Assembly (NCBI GenBank): GCA_944391625.1
Contig: CALXUG010000017.1
Location: 1 to 51,903 of the forward strand
Length of the DNA: 51,903 bases
Direction of reading: 5' to 3'
From: an uncultured Clostridia bacterium
GTDB taxonomy: Bacteria > Bacillota > Peptococcia > Peptococcales > Peptococcaceae
Under the pieces are notes generated by a model that was given only the letters and a program-made list of their open reading frames with translations, was not told the DNA's origin and searched no databases. Positions 26,014-33,108 of this stretch are shown piece after piece. Position numbers and translations under genes: made by a program. Position 1 is the first letter of the stretch. Each line of letters begins with the position of its first letter.

Positions 26014-26104
26014 ATTGTCATTTTTCTGATTGCAGCTTGATTGCATTGGAGTATATGTTTTTACAAAGAGTTGTCATATCATCTTTGACAGACTGGAGGA
26101 CGTT

Positions 26105-26533
26105 ATGTTTATTTTAAAAAATGAGATACAGTTTGACACTGCCCACTATCTCAGCGGATATGAGGGCAAATGCAGCAACATTCATGGCCATCGTTATCGT
26201 CTGGTGGTAGAATTGGCCAGCGATACTTTGCATCAGAGCGGTCAGCAGAGAGGGATGCTGGCTGACTTTGGCGATGTCAAAGCTATGCTGAAGCAGATTG
26301 CCGACCAATATGACCATAAGCTGCTGATTGAAGATAATGCCGATGGCCGCGCCGTTGCCCAACAATTGGCGCAGGTGCCCAATCAGTTTGCCATATGGAT
26401 GGTGCCTTATCGGCCCACTGCCGAAGAAATGTCCCGCGACATTTATTATCAGATAAAAGCAGCCGGCTATCCGGTTTATTCGGTAGAATTATTTGAAACA
26501 CCGGTCAATAGCTGCATCTATCGGGAGGTGTAA
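26105..26533 (+). CDS. queD: 6-carboxy-5,6,7,8-tetrahydropterin synthase
   Basis: 142 residues from the ATG at 26105, with TGGAGGACG upstream. QueD/PTPS fold: zinc-binding histidines in FDTAHYL and IHGHRY, and the catalytic cysteine in C-S-N-I-H-G-H. It converts 7,8-dihydroneopterin triphosphate to 6-carboxytetrahydropterin, the second step toward queuosine. The FETPVNSCIYR end carries the substrate-binding Glu. It is the first gene of the preQ1-controlled operon; queE begins 2 bp after its stop, implying coupled translation. Confidence 0.93.
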   Translation: MFILKNEIQFDTAHYLSGYEGKCSNIHGHRYRLVVELASDTLHQSGQQRGMLADFGDVKAMLKQIADQYDHKLLIEDNADGRAVAQQLAQVPNQFAIWMVPYRPTAEEMSRDIYYQIKAAGYPVYSVELFETPVNSCIYREV

Positions 26534-26535
26534 GT

Positions 26536-27204
26536 ATGCTGCCTGTGATTGAACAATTTATATCCCTGGATGGCGAAGGCCCTACTGCCGGAGAACTGGC
26601 ATATTTTGTCCGTTTTCAACAGTGTAATCTGCGCTGCAGCTGGTGCGACACCGTTTATTCTTGGGACGACAGCGTGCCGGTACAATGGAAATCGGCACAG
26701 CAGATTTATGATGAAATTGCCGCCAGCGGCATTCACAATGTAACTCTGACAGGCGGTGAACCGCTGATTCAGGAAGATATAATTCCGTTATTGCAGCTGC
26801 TGGCTGCCAATAAGCAGCTGACTGTGCATATTGAAACTAATGGTTCGGTTAATATTGCAGCCTTTCGGCAGGCATGTCCGGCAGAAAATATCATTTATAT
26901 TTTAGACTATAAGCTGCCGGATAGCGGTATGGAAGATCAAATGGATTTGCAGAATCTGCAGCTGGTGCAGCAAAATGATGTTTACAAATTTGTTATTGCC
27001 AGCCAAGCCGATTTGCAGCGGGCAGTGGAACTGGTGCAAAAGTATCATCTGTCCCGGCGTTGTCAGGTGTTTTTCAGTCCTGTGCGGGAATTGATTGATC
27101 CATTATTGTTGGTAGATGCCATGAAGGAGCATTGCCTGAACAACGTGAAATTACAAATACAGCTGCACAAAATTTTGTGGCCGAAAGAAATGAGGGGAGT
27201 ATAA
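26536..27204 (+). CDS. queE: 7-carboxy-7-deazaguanine synthase (radical SAM)
   Basis: 222 residues. The cluster-binding motif is [10 protein letters not shown] near residue 31, preceded by the QueE-typical [10 protein letters not shown] substrate loop. The GGEP motif is [10 protein letters not shown]. The family is a trimmed radical SAM barrel, which fits the short length. It rearranges 6-carboxytetrahydropterin to 7-carboxy-7-deazaguanine using SAM and a 4Fe-4S cluster. The start follows queD by 2 bp with a GGGAGGTGTAAGT ribosome binding site. folE follows 2 bp after the stop. Confidence 0.93.
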   Translation: MLPVIEQFISLDGEGPTAGELAYFVRFQQCNLRCSWCDTVYSWDDSVPVQWKSAQQIYDEIAASGIHNVTLTGGEPLIQEDIIPLLQLLAANKQLTVHIETNGSVNIAAFRQACPAENIIYILDYKLPDSGMEDQMDLQNLQLVQQNDVYKFVIASQADLQRAVELVQKYHLSRRCQVFFSPVRELIDPLLLVDAMKEHCLNNVKLQIQLHKILWPKEMRGV

Positions 27205-27206
27205 AC

Positions 27207-27803
27207 ATGGCAATTGATACCGAAAAAATCGCCTATCACATTCGGGAAATCCTGTTGGCGCTGGGAGATGATCCAGACAGAGAAGGGTTAAAGGAAACAC
27301 CGCAGCGTGTAGCCAAAATGTACGCCGAAGTATTTGCCGGTATGAACTACAGTAATCAGGAAATTGCCCATATGTTCAGTACCACCTTTGAAGAAGAGGA
27401 TTATTTGAATCGCCAGAATAACATGGTGGCTGTCACGGAGATTCCTATTTTCAGTTACTGCGAGCATCATATGGCGTTGATGTATAATATGACTGTATCG
27501 GTGGCGTATCTGCCCAAAGAGAAAATCATCGGGCTCAGCAAAATTGCCCGCATTGCCGACATGGTGGGACGGCGGCTGCAGCTGCAGGAACGAATTGGCA
27601 GCGACATTGCCGAAATTGTGTCTATTGTGACAGAAAGTCCAGACGTGGCCGTGCTGGTAAAAGGGGAGCACAGCTGTATGACTGCCCGCGGCATTAAAAA
27701 AGCAGGCACTATCACACGCACAGCCACATTTTGCGGAATCTTTGAAACGGATACCGCTTTGCGTCAGGAGGCGCTCCTGTTGTTGGGAAGTCCTATGGTG
27801 TGA
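27207..27803 (+). CDS. folE: GTP cyclohydrolase I
   Basis: 198 residues. Zinc ligands appear as C85 and H88 (YCEHH) and C157 ([10 protein letters not shown]). The N-terminal [15 protein letters not shown] and the [16 protein letters not shown] segment are family hallmarks. It opens GTP to dihydroneopterin triphosphate, the first step of both folate and queuosine synthesis. Its place between queE and queC means the copy serves the deazaguanine pathway and is under preQ1 control; a second copy for folate may exist elsewhere. The ATG at 27207 follows GAGGGGAG. A longer frame starting inside queE is rejected. Confidence 0.94.
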   Translation: MAIDTEKIAYHIREILLALGDDPDREGLKETPQRVAKMYAEVFAGMNYSNQEIAHMFSTTFEEEDYLNRQNNMVAVTEIPIFSYCEHHMALMYNMTVSVAYLPKEKIIGLSKIARIADMVGRRLQLQERIGSDIAEIVSIVTESPDVAVLVKGEHSCMTARGIKKAGTITRTATFCGIFETDTALRQEALLLLGSPMV

Positions 27804-27908
27804 TAAGTGGTATCAATATACGATGCACTATATATAGGAAGAAAAACAGTTTAAAAGAAAAATATACAGGCTATTTAGTAATGCCATCGGGAAGGAATGG
27901 AGAAAATC

Positions 27909-28559
27909 ATGCAGGGAAAAGCAGTTGTAGTATTTAGCGGCGGACAGGATTCCACCACATGTTTATTTTGGGCGCTGCAAAACTTTGATGAAGTCATTGC
28001 GGTAACATTTGACTATGGACAGCGGCACAAGCTGGAGATTGCATGCGCAAAAGAAATTGCCCAGGAGTTGGGTGTAGAACATCATATCTTAGATATGGCG
28101 CTGTTAAATCAGTTAGCCCCCAATGCCCTCACCAGAGAAGATATTCCGGTGGAAGCAGGGCAGGACGGCGCCATGCCCAATACCTTTGTGGAAGGACGCA
28201 ATATGCTGTTTTTGACCTTTGCCGGTGTACTGGCAAAAGTAAAAGGCGCCAAACATATTGTGACCGGCGTATGCGAAACCGATTTCAGCGGCTATCCTGA
28301 CTGCCGTGACGTATTTATCAAATCATTGAATGTAACTATGAATCTGGCCATGGATTATGAATTTGTGATTCACACCCCACTGATGTGGATTGATAAAGCC
28401 CAAACCTGGGCGCTGGCTGATCAATTGGGTAAGTTGGAATATATTCGGGAAAAAACTCTGACCTGCTACAACGGTATCAAAGGCGATGGCTGTGGAGAAT
28501 GCCCAGCCTGCAAACTGCGCAAACGGGGATTGGAGCAGTATTTAGCGCAAAAACTGTAG
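27909..28559 (+). CDS. queC: 7-cyano-7-deazaguanine (preQ0) synthase
   Basis: 216 residues. The ATP-PPase P-loop is SGGQDS (10-15), and the C-terminal zinc site has four cysteines (CYNG...[11 protein letters not shown]). It converts 7-carboxy-7-deazaguanine to preQ0 with ATP and ammonia. The ATG at 27909 is chosen because GGAG lies 6-7 nt upstream; an in-frame ATG at 27897 overlaps that site. There is a 105-bp gap after folE with no clear terminator, so it is probably co-transcribed. queF, the preQ0 reductase, is not in the operon. Confidence 0.94.
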   Translation: MQGKAVVVFSGGQDSTTCLFWALQNFDEVIAVTFDYGQRHKLEIACAKEIAQELGVEHHILDMALLNQLAPNALTREDIPVEAGQDGAMPNTFVEGRNMLFLTFAGVLAKVKGAKHIVTGVCETDFSGYPDCRDVFIKSLNVTMNLAMDYEFVIHTPLMWIDKAQTWALADQLGKLEYIREKTLTCYNGIKGDGCGECPACKLRKRGLEQYLAQKL

Positions 28560-28629
28560 CGCTGATATATGCAGCAGAGAAAATTGAGGCTGACTTGACG
28601 AATAATAGGCTTTGTGATAGCATATAATT

Positions 28630-28746
28630 AACAAAAGAGAGCAACCTTGATGTGTTGGTAGCACATCAGCAAACGGTTTACTCTCCCAGATGGGGTTGAT
28701 ACCCTGCCTATCTAGTTGAGTGGATAAGGCGGGGTATCTTTTTTAT
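28630..28746 (+). ncRNA. antitoxin RNA 1
   Basis: Promoter TTGACG (28595-28600), 17 nt, TGA-TAGCAT (28618-28623, extended -10); an overlapping TATAAT lies at 28623-28628. The 5' stem is GAGAGCAACC with GGTTTACTCTC (28675-28685), enclosing TGATGTG/CACATCA. The terminator GATACCC...GGGTATC plus U6 ends near 28746. GGTTTACTCTC is complementary, with one extra base, to the start of the toxin mRNA (GAGAGTAACC). Confidence 0.75.
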
Positions 28747-28764
28747 AAAAGAATAATTACCTTA

Positions 28765-28845
28765 CTACTTTTTACGCAGCAAGGCGATAACAGCGACAAG
28801 TAAAGTCAATGTGGCAATGACTGCCATGTAGAATTCATATGTCAT
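28765..28845 (-). CDS. type I toxin-like hydrophobic peptide 1 (holin-like toxin family)
   Basis: 26 residues: MTYEFYMAVIATLTL, a hydrophobic helix, then ending LLRKK. It is one membrane span with a basic C-terminus, as in TxpA/Fst/'putative holin-like toxin' peptides (family assignment inferred). The promoter is TTTACA-18-TAAAAT just upstream of 28900. The ribosome binding site GGGAGG lies in a CCTCCC-TTGA-AGGGAGG hairpin, so translation would be blocked unless the leader refolds. The mRNA 5' end (GAGAGTAACC; GGTAGGCGG) is complementary to patches in the convergent antitoxin RNA. The gene is too short for ordinary gene callers. Confidence 0.75.
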   Translation of the reverse strand: MTYEFYMAVIATLTLLVAVIALLRKK

Positions 28846-29013
28846 AGTGTTATCACCTCCCTTCAAGGGAGGAAAACCGCCTACCGTTCTGGTTACTCTC
28901 TGGATTGTATTTTAACATAGAAGCATATGTTCTGTAAATGGAATTTACTATTTTTTACAATTTGGTTGCTATGACTAACTTGACGGATAACAGGCTTTGT
29001 GATAGCATATAAC

Positions 29014-29126
29014 TAATAAAAGAGAGCAACCTTGATGCATTGGCGTGCATCAGTAAACGGTTTACTCTCCCAGATTGAGTCGATGACCCGTCTATCTGTT
29101 GAGGGATGAGGCGGGTTGTCTTTTTT
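29014..29126 (+). ncRNA. antitoxin RNA 2
   Basis: Promoter TTGACG (28980-28985), 17 nt, TAGCAT (29003-29008). The inner stem is TGATGCA/TGCATCA, a paired change from copy 1 (TGATGTG/CACATCA). Terminator 29082-29126 (ACCCGTCT/AGGCGGGT, then U6). Confidence 0.75.
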
Positions 29127-29146
29127 GTAAAAGAATAATTACCTTA

Positions 29147-29227
29147 CTACTTTTTACGCAGCAAGGCGATAACAGCGACAAGTAAAGTCAGTGTGGCAAT
29201 GGCTGCCATGTAGAATTCATATGTCAT
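29147..29227 (-). CDS. type I toxin-like hydrophobic peptide 2
   Basis: 26 residues, identical to peptide 1 except Ala instead of Val at position 9. It has the same SD-sequestering hairpin and the same upstream promoter layout on the minus strand. It is convergent with antitoxin RNA 2, with the stop 21 bp from that RNA's terminator. Confidence 0.75.
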   Translation of the reverse strand: MTYEFYMAAIATLTLLVAVIALLRKK

Positions 29228-29395
29228 AGTGTTATCACCTCCCTTCAAGGGAGGAAAACCGCCTACCGTTATGGTTACTCTCTGGATTGTATTTTAACAT
29301 GGAATCGTATGTTCTGTAAATAGAATTTACTATTTTTTACAATTTGGTTGCTATGGCCGACTTGACGGATAATAGGCTTTGTGATAGCATATAAC

Positions 29396-29511
29396 TAACA
29401 AAAGAGAGCAACCTTGATGCATTGGCGTGCATCAGTAAACGGTTTACTCTCCCAAATGTAGACAGACTACTCGCCTATCTTCTCAGGGATAAAGGCGGGT
29501 AGTCATTTTTT
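29396..29511 (+). ncRNA. antitoxin RNA 3
   Basis: Promoter TTGACG (29362-29367), 17 nt, TAGCAT (29385-29390). Inner stem TGATGCA/TGCATCA. Terminator GACTACTCGCCT/AGGCGGGTAGTC (29465-29511), a different stem from its neighbours but with full pairing kept. Confidence 0.75.
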
Positions 29512-29530
29512 ATGACGTTATATAACCTTG

Positions 29531-29608
29531 TTACTTGCGTAGCAAGGCGATAACAGCGACAAGTAAAGTCAATGTGGCAATGGTTGCCATGTAGAATTCA
29601 TATGTCAT
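29531..29608 (-). CDS. type I toxin-like hydrophobic peptide 3
   Basis: 25 residues: one terminal Lys shorter than the others (ends LLRK), with Thr at position 9. The SD hairpin loop differs (CCTCCC-CTAA-GGGAGG), but the stem is intact. The spacing between SD and ATG is 3 nt shorter than in the other copies. Confidence 0.75.
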   Translation of the reverse strand: MTYEFYMATIATLTLLVAVIALLRK

Positions 29609-29773
29609 AGTTACCACCTCCCTTAGGGGAGGAAAACCGCCTACCGTTATGGTTACTCTCTGGATTGTATTTTAACATGGAATCGTATGTTCTGTAAATA
29701 AAATTTACTATTTTTTACAATTTGCTTACTAAGGCTGACTTGACGAATAATAGGCTTTGTGATAGCATATAAC

Positions 29774-29887
29774 TAACAAAAGAGAGCAACCTTGATGTGT
29801 TGGTAGCACATCAGCAAACGGTTTACTCTCCCAAACTGAATAAGCTAACCGCCTATTCGGCGAAGGAATGGGGCGGTTAGTTTTTTT
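29774..29887 (+). ncRNA. antitoxin RNA 4
   Basis: Promoter TTGACG (29740-29745), 17 nt, TAGCAT (29763-29768). Inner stem TGATGTG/CACATCA. Terminator CTAACCGCC/GGGCGGTTAG plus U7 (29845-29887). Confidence 0.75.
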
Positions 29888-29902
29888 ATTACAAAAACCT
29901 TA

Positions 29903-29983
29903 CTACTTTTTACGCAGCAAGGCGATAACAGCGACAAGTAAAGTCAGTGTGGCAATAATGGCCATGTAGAATTCATATGTCAT
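29903..29983 (-). CDS. type I toxin-like hydrophobic peptide 4
   Basis: 26 residues, Ile at position 9. Identical at nucleotide level to peptide 5 through the coding region and leader. SD hairpin CCTCCC-CTAA-GGGAGG. Confidence 0.75.
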   Translation of the reverse strand: MTYEFYMAIIATLTLLVAVIALLRKK

Positions 29984-30150
29984 AGTGTTATCACCTCCCT
30001 TAGGGGAGGAAAACCGCCTACCGTTCTGGTTACTCTCTGGATTGTATTTTAACATGCAAGCGTATGTTCTGTAAATAGAATTGACTGTTTTTTACAATTT
30101 GCTTACTAAGGCTGACTTGACGAATAATAGGCTTTGTGATAGCATATAAC

Positions 30151-30264
30151 TAACAAAAGAGAGCAACCTTGATGTGTTGGTAGCACATCAGCAAACGGTT
30201 TACTCTCCCAAACTGAATAAGCTAACCGCCTATTCGGCGAAGGAATGGGGCGGTTAGTTTTTTT
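30151..30264 (+). ncRNA. antitoxin RNA 5
   Basis: Same sequence as antitoxin RNA 4, with promoter TTGACG at 30117-30122 and TAGCAT at 30140-30145. Terminator 30222-30264. Confidence 0.75.
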
Positions 30265-30279
30265 ATTACAAAAACCTTA

Positions 30280-30360
30280 CTACTTTTTACGCAGCAAGGC
30301 GATAACAGCGACAAGTAAAGTCAGTGTGGCAATAATGGCCATGTAGAATTCATATGTCAT
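30280..30360 (-). CDS. type I toxin-like hydrophobic peptide 5
   Basis: 26 residues, identical to peptide 4. The two units differ only in their far-upstream toxin promoter region. Confidence 0.75.
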   Translation of the reverse strand: MTYEFYMAIIATLTLLVAVIALLRKK

Positions 30361-30527
30361 AGTGTTATCACCTCCCTTAGGGGAGGAAAACCGCCTACCG
30401 TTCTGGTTACTCTCTGGATTGTATTTTAACATGCAATCGTATGTTCTGTAAATAGAATTTACTATTTTTTACAATTTGGTTGCTATGACTAACTTGACGG
30501 ATAACAGGCTTTGTGATAGCATATAAC

Positions 30528-30643
30528 TAACAAAAGAGAGCAACCTTGATACATTGCAGTGTATCAGCAAACGGTTTCGCTCCCTTGTAATGTTGGCGAT
30601 AATCCGCCTCGATTTTTGGGGATCAGGGCGGGTTATCTTTTTT
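30528..30643 (+). ncRNA. antitoxin RNA 6 (divergent)
   Basis: Promoter TTGACG (30494-30499), 17 nt, TAGCAT (30517-30522). Inner stem TGATACA/TGTATCA, a third compensatory version. The 3' side of the outer stem is GGTTTCGCTC instead of GGTTTACTCTC. Terminator GATAATCCGCC/GGCGGGTTATC plus U-run (30598-30643). Confidence 0.75.
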
Positions 30644-30666
30644 AGTTAAAAGATTTTGTTACCTTA

Positions 30667-30747
30667 CTACTTTTTACGCAGCAAGGTGATAACAGCGACT
30701 AATAAAGTCAATGTGGCAATGATTGCCATGTAGAATTCATATGTCAT
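30667..30747 (-). CDS. type I toxin-like hydrophobic peptide 6 (divergent)
   Basis: 26 residues with Ile at position 9 and Thr instead of Ala near position 21 (VITLLRKK end). The mRNA 5' end reads GAGAGCAACC rather than GAGAGTAACC. The SD hairpin is CCTCCC-TTTGAG-GGGAGG. The matching divergence of RNA 6 suggests unit-specific pairing. Confidence 0.75.
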   Translation of the reverse strand: MTYEFYMAIIATLTLLVAVITLLRKK

Positions 30748-30924
30748 AGTGTTATCACCTCCCCTCAAAGGGAGGAAAACCGCCTACCGTTATGGTTGCT
30801 CTCTGAACCATATTTTAACATACAATCATATGTTCTGTAAATAGACTTAAGCAGCAGAATAAACAGAATAGAGCAACTCTTATTGATTACATGATGATTC
30901 GCTTGCCAAGACAGGCGAATTTTT

Positions 30925-31872
30925 TTATTCCTCTAAAAAAGATAAATCTACATAATTACTGTCAAACTTGCTGACCACGCCGCCCAACTGGCGGATTTCC
31001 TGCCGTTGCTTTTGTTCCTCTTTGGCTTCCTGTTTCACCAGGCGCTCCCCGCTGGGTTGCTGCTTTACACTTAACGGATGAAAGCCTTTCCAACGGCGCG
31101 CAATAGATTGTTTCACAATATCGGCCATATGCTCCAGATCTCCTCTGCTCAGCTGCACCAATTTATCCAGCAAAGTCTGCAACCCCCAGCGGGTTAGTTT
31201 CCAGCCATTGCTCAGCCGCATTTTGGCCCAGTTTTGCAGATGATAAGATAATGTCGGCATATAGTAGCAGTTGGCAAACTGAGTAAAAATTTCTGTATAA
31301 TCTTCCATTGTGAGCGGCTGATACAAATCGTCCTCTTGTTCCGGCGGTAGTTGCTCTGCCGTTAGCGGCTGCCATGCTGTGATGCTCTCCGCCTGTTGAA
31401 TGATTTTGATGCTGTTGAAAGTCTGGGCAGAGGGGGCTGCAAAATCCATTGCCAGCAAATCAAAATCTTCCGTTACTTGTTCTGCGGTAACGGTTAATGC
31501 TTCCGGTTGCTGCAAGGGATTGGACAATGCTTGCTGCGCCTGGGCAGATAAAGGCTGCTCAGATTGTTGCTGGTCAGTTTCTTTTGGTTCAAACGCCAAA
31601 GTCTGACCCTTGATTTGCAACGTGTAACGCAATACCTGATGCTCCATATCCACCTGCAGCAGACCGGCATCCACCAAACTCTGGCGTGCATTGTACAATC
31701 CCTTGCGGCTGATCTGCAAAGAAGCCAGCAGATAACTGGTGCTCATAGCTACGCCGCTGGCAATCCCTTTGCGGTGCATAGAAAAATATAACTGCTGCCA
31801 CAATAAAATGGCTGTTGACGATAATTGCTGCTGAATAGCGTGTTGGTGAAAGCGCTCCATGTGATTCATCAT
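30925..31872 (-). CDS. winged-helix replication-initiator-like / DnaD-like protein
   Basis: 315 residues from the ATG at 31872, with CAGGAGGG upstream. The N-terminal part (about 5-95) looks like a winged helix: MHRKGIASGVAMSTSYLLASLQISRKGLYNARQSLVDAGLLQVD, given in pieces, is the pattern of Rep/DnaD-type 'helix-turn-helix' proteins. A Gln/Glu-rich linker (about 100-200) follows, then a second helical domain (FANCYYMPTLSYHLQNWAKMRLSNGW, in part) and a charged tail. I cannot assign it to a named family with confidence. Three 20-bp direct repeats lie directly upstream of its promoter, like iterons or operators. Location beside the toxin-antitoxin array suggests plasmid ancestry. Confidence 0.5.
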   Translation of the reverse strand: MMNHMERFHQHAIQQQLSSTAILLWQQLYFSMHRKGIASGVAMSTSYLLASLQISRKGLYNARQSLVDAGLLQVDMEHQVLRYTLQIKGQTLAFEPKETDQQQSEQPLSAQAQQALSNPLQQPEALTVTAEQVTEDFDLLAMDFAAPSAQTFNSIKIIQQAESITAWQPLTAEQLPPEQEDDLYQPLTMEDYTEIFTQFANCYYMPTLSYHLQNWAKMRLSNGWKLTRWGLQTLLDKLVQLSRGDLEHMADIVKQSIARRWKGFHPLSVKQQPSGERLVKQEAKEEQKQRQEIRQLGGVVSKFDSNYVDLSFLEE

Positions 31873-31907
31873 CTCAATCCCTCCTGTTATCTGCCGGTTT
31901 TTTCTCA

Positions 31908-31937
31908 AGCATACAGGAGTATTTCAGTTTTTGTCAA
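31908..31937 (-). promoter_or_regulatory. promoter of the initiator-like gene
   Basis: On the minus strand: perfect TTGACA (31937-31932), 18-nt spacer, TATGCT (31913-31908). The last iteron-like repeat abuts the -35 box. Confidence 0.7.
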
Positions 31938-31939
31938 AA

Positions 31940-31999
31940 CCGCTTATCCGACATCCGTTCCGGTTATTCAACACCTGTTCCGCTTATACGACATCTAAT
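31940..31999. repeat. three tandem 20-bp iteron-like direct repeats
   Basis: Units at 31940-31959 (CCGCTTATCCGACATCCGTT), 31960-31979 (CCGGTTATTCAACACCTGTT) and 31980-31999 (CCGCTTATACGACATCTAAT). The consensus is CCGSTTATNCRACAYCYGTT. A 20-bp period puts the sites about two helical turns apart, on one DNA face. They end 2 bp from the -35 box of the initiator-like gene. They could be iterons bound by that protein, or operator sites. Confidence 0.7.
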
Positions 32000-32090
32000 A
32001 TAGAAGAGATGTGCAATAAACGGAACGCCATTTTATTTTTGGCATTGATTATCACAGCATGGGTAATGCAGTTCCCAGATTAACAAAGCA

Positions 32091-32111
32091 AAGAGCGCTT
32101 GCTCTTTTTTT
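32091..32111 (+). terminator. intrinsic terminator of an unidentified plus-strand transcript
   Basis: AGAGC-GCTT-GCTCT plus seven Us. No gene lies before it on the plus strand, so a short RNA starting near the iterons (about 32000-32110) is possible. Confidence 0.55.
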
Positions 32112-32756
32112 GTTCTCAATATTTTTAATGTTTTGATTGTTTTATTTGTTTTCTATGTTTTGTAGTTATGTTTAAGCATGTTTGTATGTTTTATAAAACA
32201 TTATATAAGCGTTTGTGGAATCAAATTAAGTGGGTAGTGGAGTGCTCACCTTTTTAGAGGAACAAAACGTCGGAAGATGCAATTTTTAAAATTTTCAAAA
32301 AAAATAAAAAAATCGGGAACCTTTTTAGCAAACCTGCGTCTGTAGATATGTGCCTGATGCATTGGCAATATATGCAAAAGAAACATTTGGCATAAAACGG
32401 TGGAAATTTCCCACGTTGCCAAAATGTTGCCCTTGTAGTTGGCTTCTGTAGCCAGTAAAATGAGATACAGTTACAGCACAGGTAAATAAATCATTTCTAT
32501 GCAGATGAATGACAAATCTGAAAAGAAAAAGAAAATAGATGCAACTTTTTCCGCTCGGAACACGTCAAATATAAACAGAAAGAATTTGTTGCGCATATAA
32601 ACAAAAGGTTCCTGTAAAAGTAACAAAAAAAGTAACAAATTTATTACAAAAACCTGTTGCATTATTAAAAGAGGAATGATATACTAACTGTATTCTAAAG
32701 ATTTAGAAATTGTTGGTATGCAGTAGAAAAATCTTTAAAAAAGATTAAAAAACTAC
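32112..32756. other. gene-free AT-rich region upstream of the surface-gene promoter
   Basis: About 640 bp with homopolymer A/T runs and no ORF I would support on either strand. It could hold binding sites for regulators of the 32757 promoter; none is recognisable. Confidence 0.5.
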
Positions 32757-32785
32757 TTGTCAAAGCAAACAAATCTCTGTATAAT
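32757..32785 (+). promoter_or_regulatory. promoter of the expressed surface-protein locus
   Basis: TTGTCA (32757-32762), 17-nt spacer, TATAAT (32780-32785). It predicts a long 5' UTR (about 315 nt) with a TTTAAAACC/GGGTTTTAAA hairpin (near 32806-32828), a 20-codon ORF, the 26-bp palindrome and the conserved leader. The two paralogous silent genes lack an equivalent. Confidence 0.78.
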
Positions 32786-32881
32786 ACAGAAGTTGACGAA
32801 ATTTGTTTTAAAACCTTTGGGTTTTAAATATAAGTAGTGGGTTATTAAAAAATTAAAATATTTAGCTTGAAAGGGGTGGTT

Positions 32882-32944
32882 ATGCCACATCATTTTGAGA
32901 AGTCGTCTTGGACGAAATGGTTCGCTTCAAGAGTGGAGGCTTAA
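32882..32944 (+). CDS. 20-codon leader ORF in the surface-gene 5' UTR
   Basis: ATG at 32882 follows GAAAGGGGTGG, a good ribosome binding site. The 20 residues start MPHHFEKSSW and end at TAA 32942-32944. The peptide is basic/aromatic and has no known match. It lies between the promoter and the palindromic site, so it would stay with the promoter whichever surface gene is expressed. It could be a regulatory leader peptide or only protect the mRNA. Confidence 0.5.
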   Translation: MPHHFEKSSWTKWFASRVEA

Positions 32945-32977
32945 AACAAATAGTAGAGAATATCGTACACATGTACG

Positions 32978-33003
32978 TATTCAAAACTCATGAGTTTTGA
33001 ATA
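32978..33003. repeat. 26-bp perfect palindrome, site 2 (putative inversion crossover site)
   Basis: Arms TATTCAAAACTC and GAGTTTTGAATA around a central AT. All 26 bp are self-complementary. Length, 12-bp arms and a 2-bp centre match the design of Hin/Gin-type crossover sites, and the arm resembles the hix TCAAAAACC element. It lies between the promoter and the leader of the 33109 gene. Related sites are at 16276-16301 and 45534-45559. Confidence 0.75.
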
Positions 33004-33108
33004 TCCATCAGTGGCGGACATAGCTGAAAAAGGCGCATTTATCGGGAGCTTCCCGATTGTCTGGCGAGACACAAAACTGACCGAGAAATATCCTAGGAGG
33101 GAAATAAA
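33004..33108 (+). promoter_or_regulatory. conserved structured 5' leader of surface gene, copy 2
   Basis: 105 nt with hairpins TCGGGA-GCT-TCCCGA and TTGTCT-GGCG-AGACA, then CCTAGGAGGG before the TTG. It differs from the 45-kb copy at only three positions. A 40-codon frame begins at the ATG in the palindrome and ends TGA overlapping the TTG start (TTGA), but it lacks a ribosome binding site and is broken in the 16-kb copy. Confidence 0.68.

Larger units (their letters stand above)
28585..30850. repeat. tandem array of six type I toxin-antitoxin units (about 380 bp each)
   Basis: The antitoxin -35 boxes fall at 28595, 28980, 29362, 29740, 30117 and 30494, so periods are 385, 382, 378, 377 and 377 bp. 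Each unit has a plus-strand structured RNA with its own terminator, a convergent minus-strand 25-26-codon hydrophobic peptide gene, and a toxin promoter. Units 4 and 5 are nearly identical (recent duplication) and unit 6 is most divergent. Antitoxin stems differ between copies by compensatory changes. The layout matches par/Fst and TxpA/RatA-like systems. Confidence 0.85.

Noticed and set aside
28585-30850. Regularly spaced repeats resembling a CRISPR array
   Set aside because: The period is about 380 bp, the repeats include promoters, terminators and small ORFs, and there are no short repeat-spacer units or cas genes.
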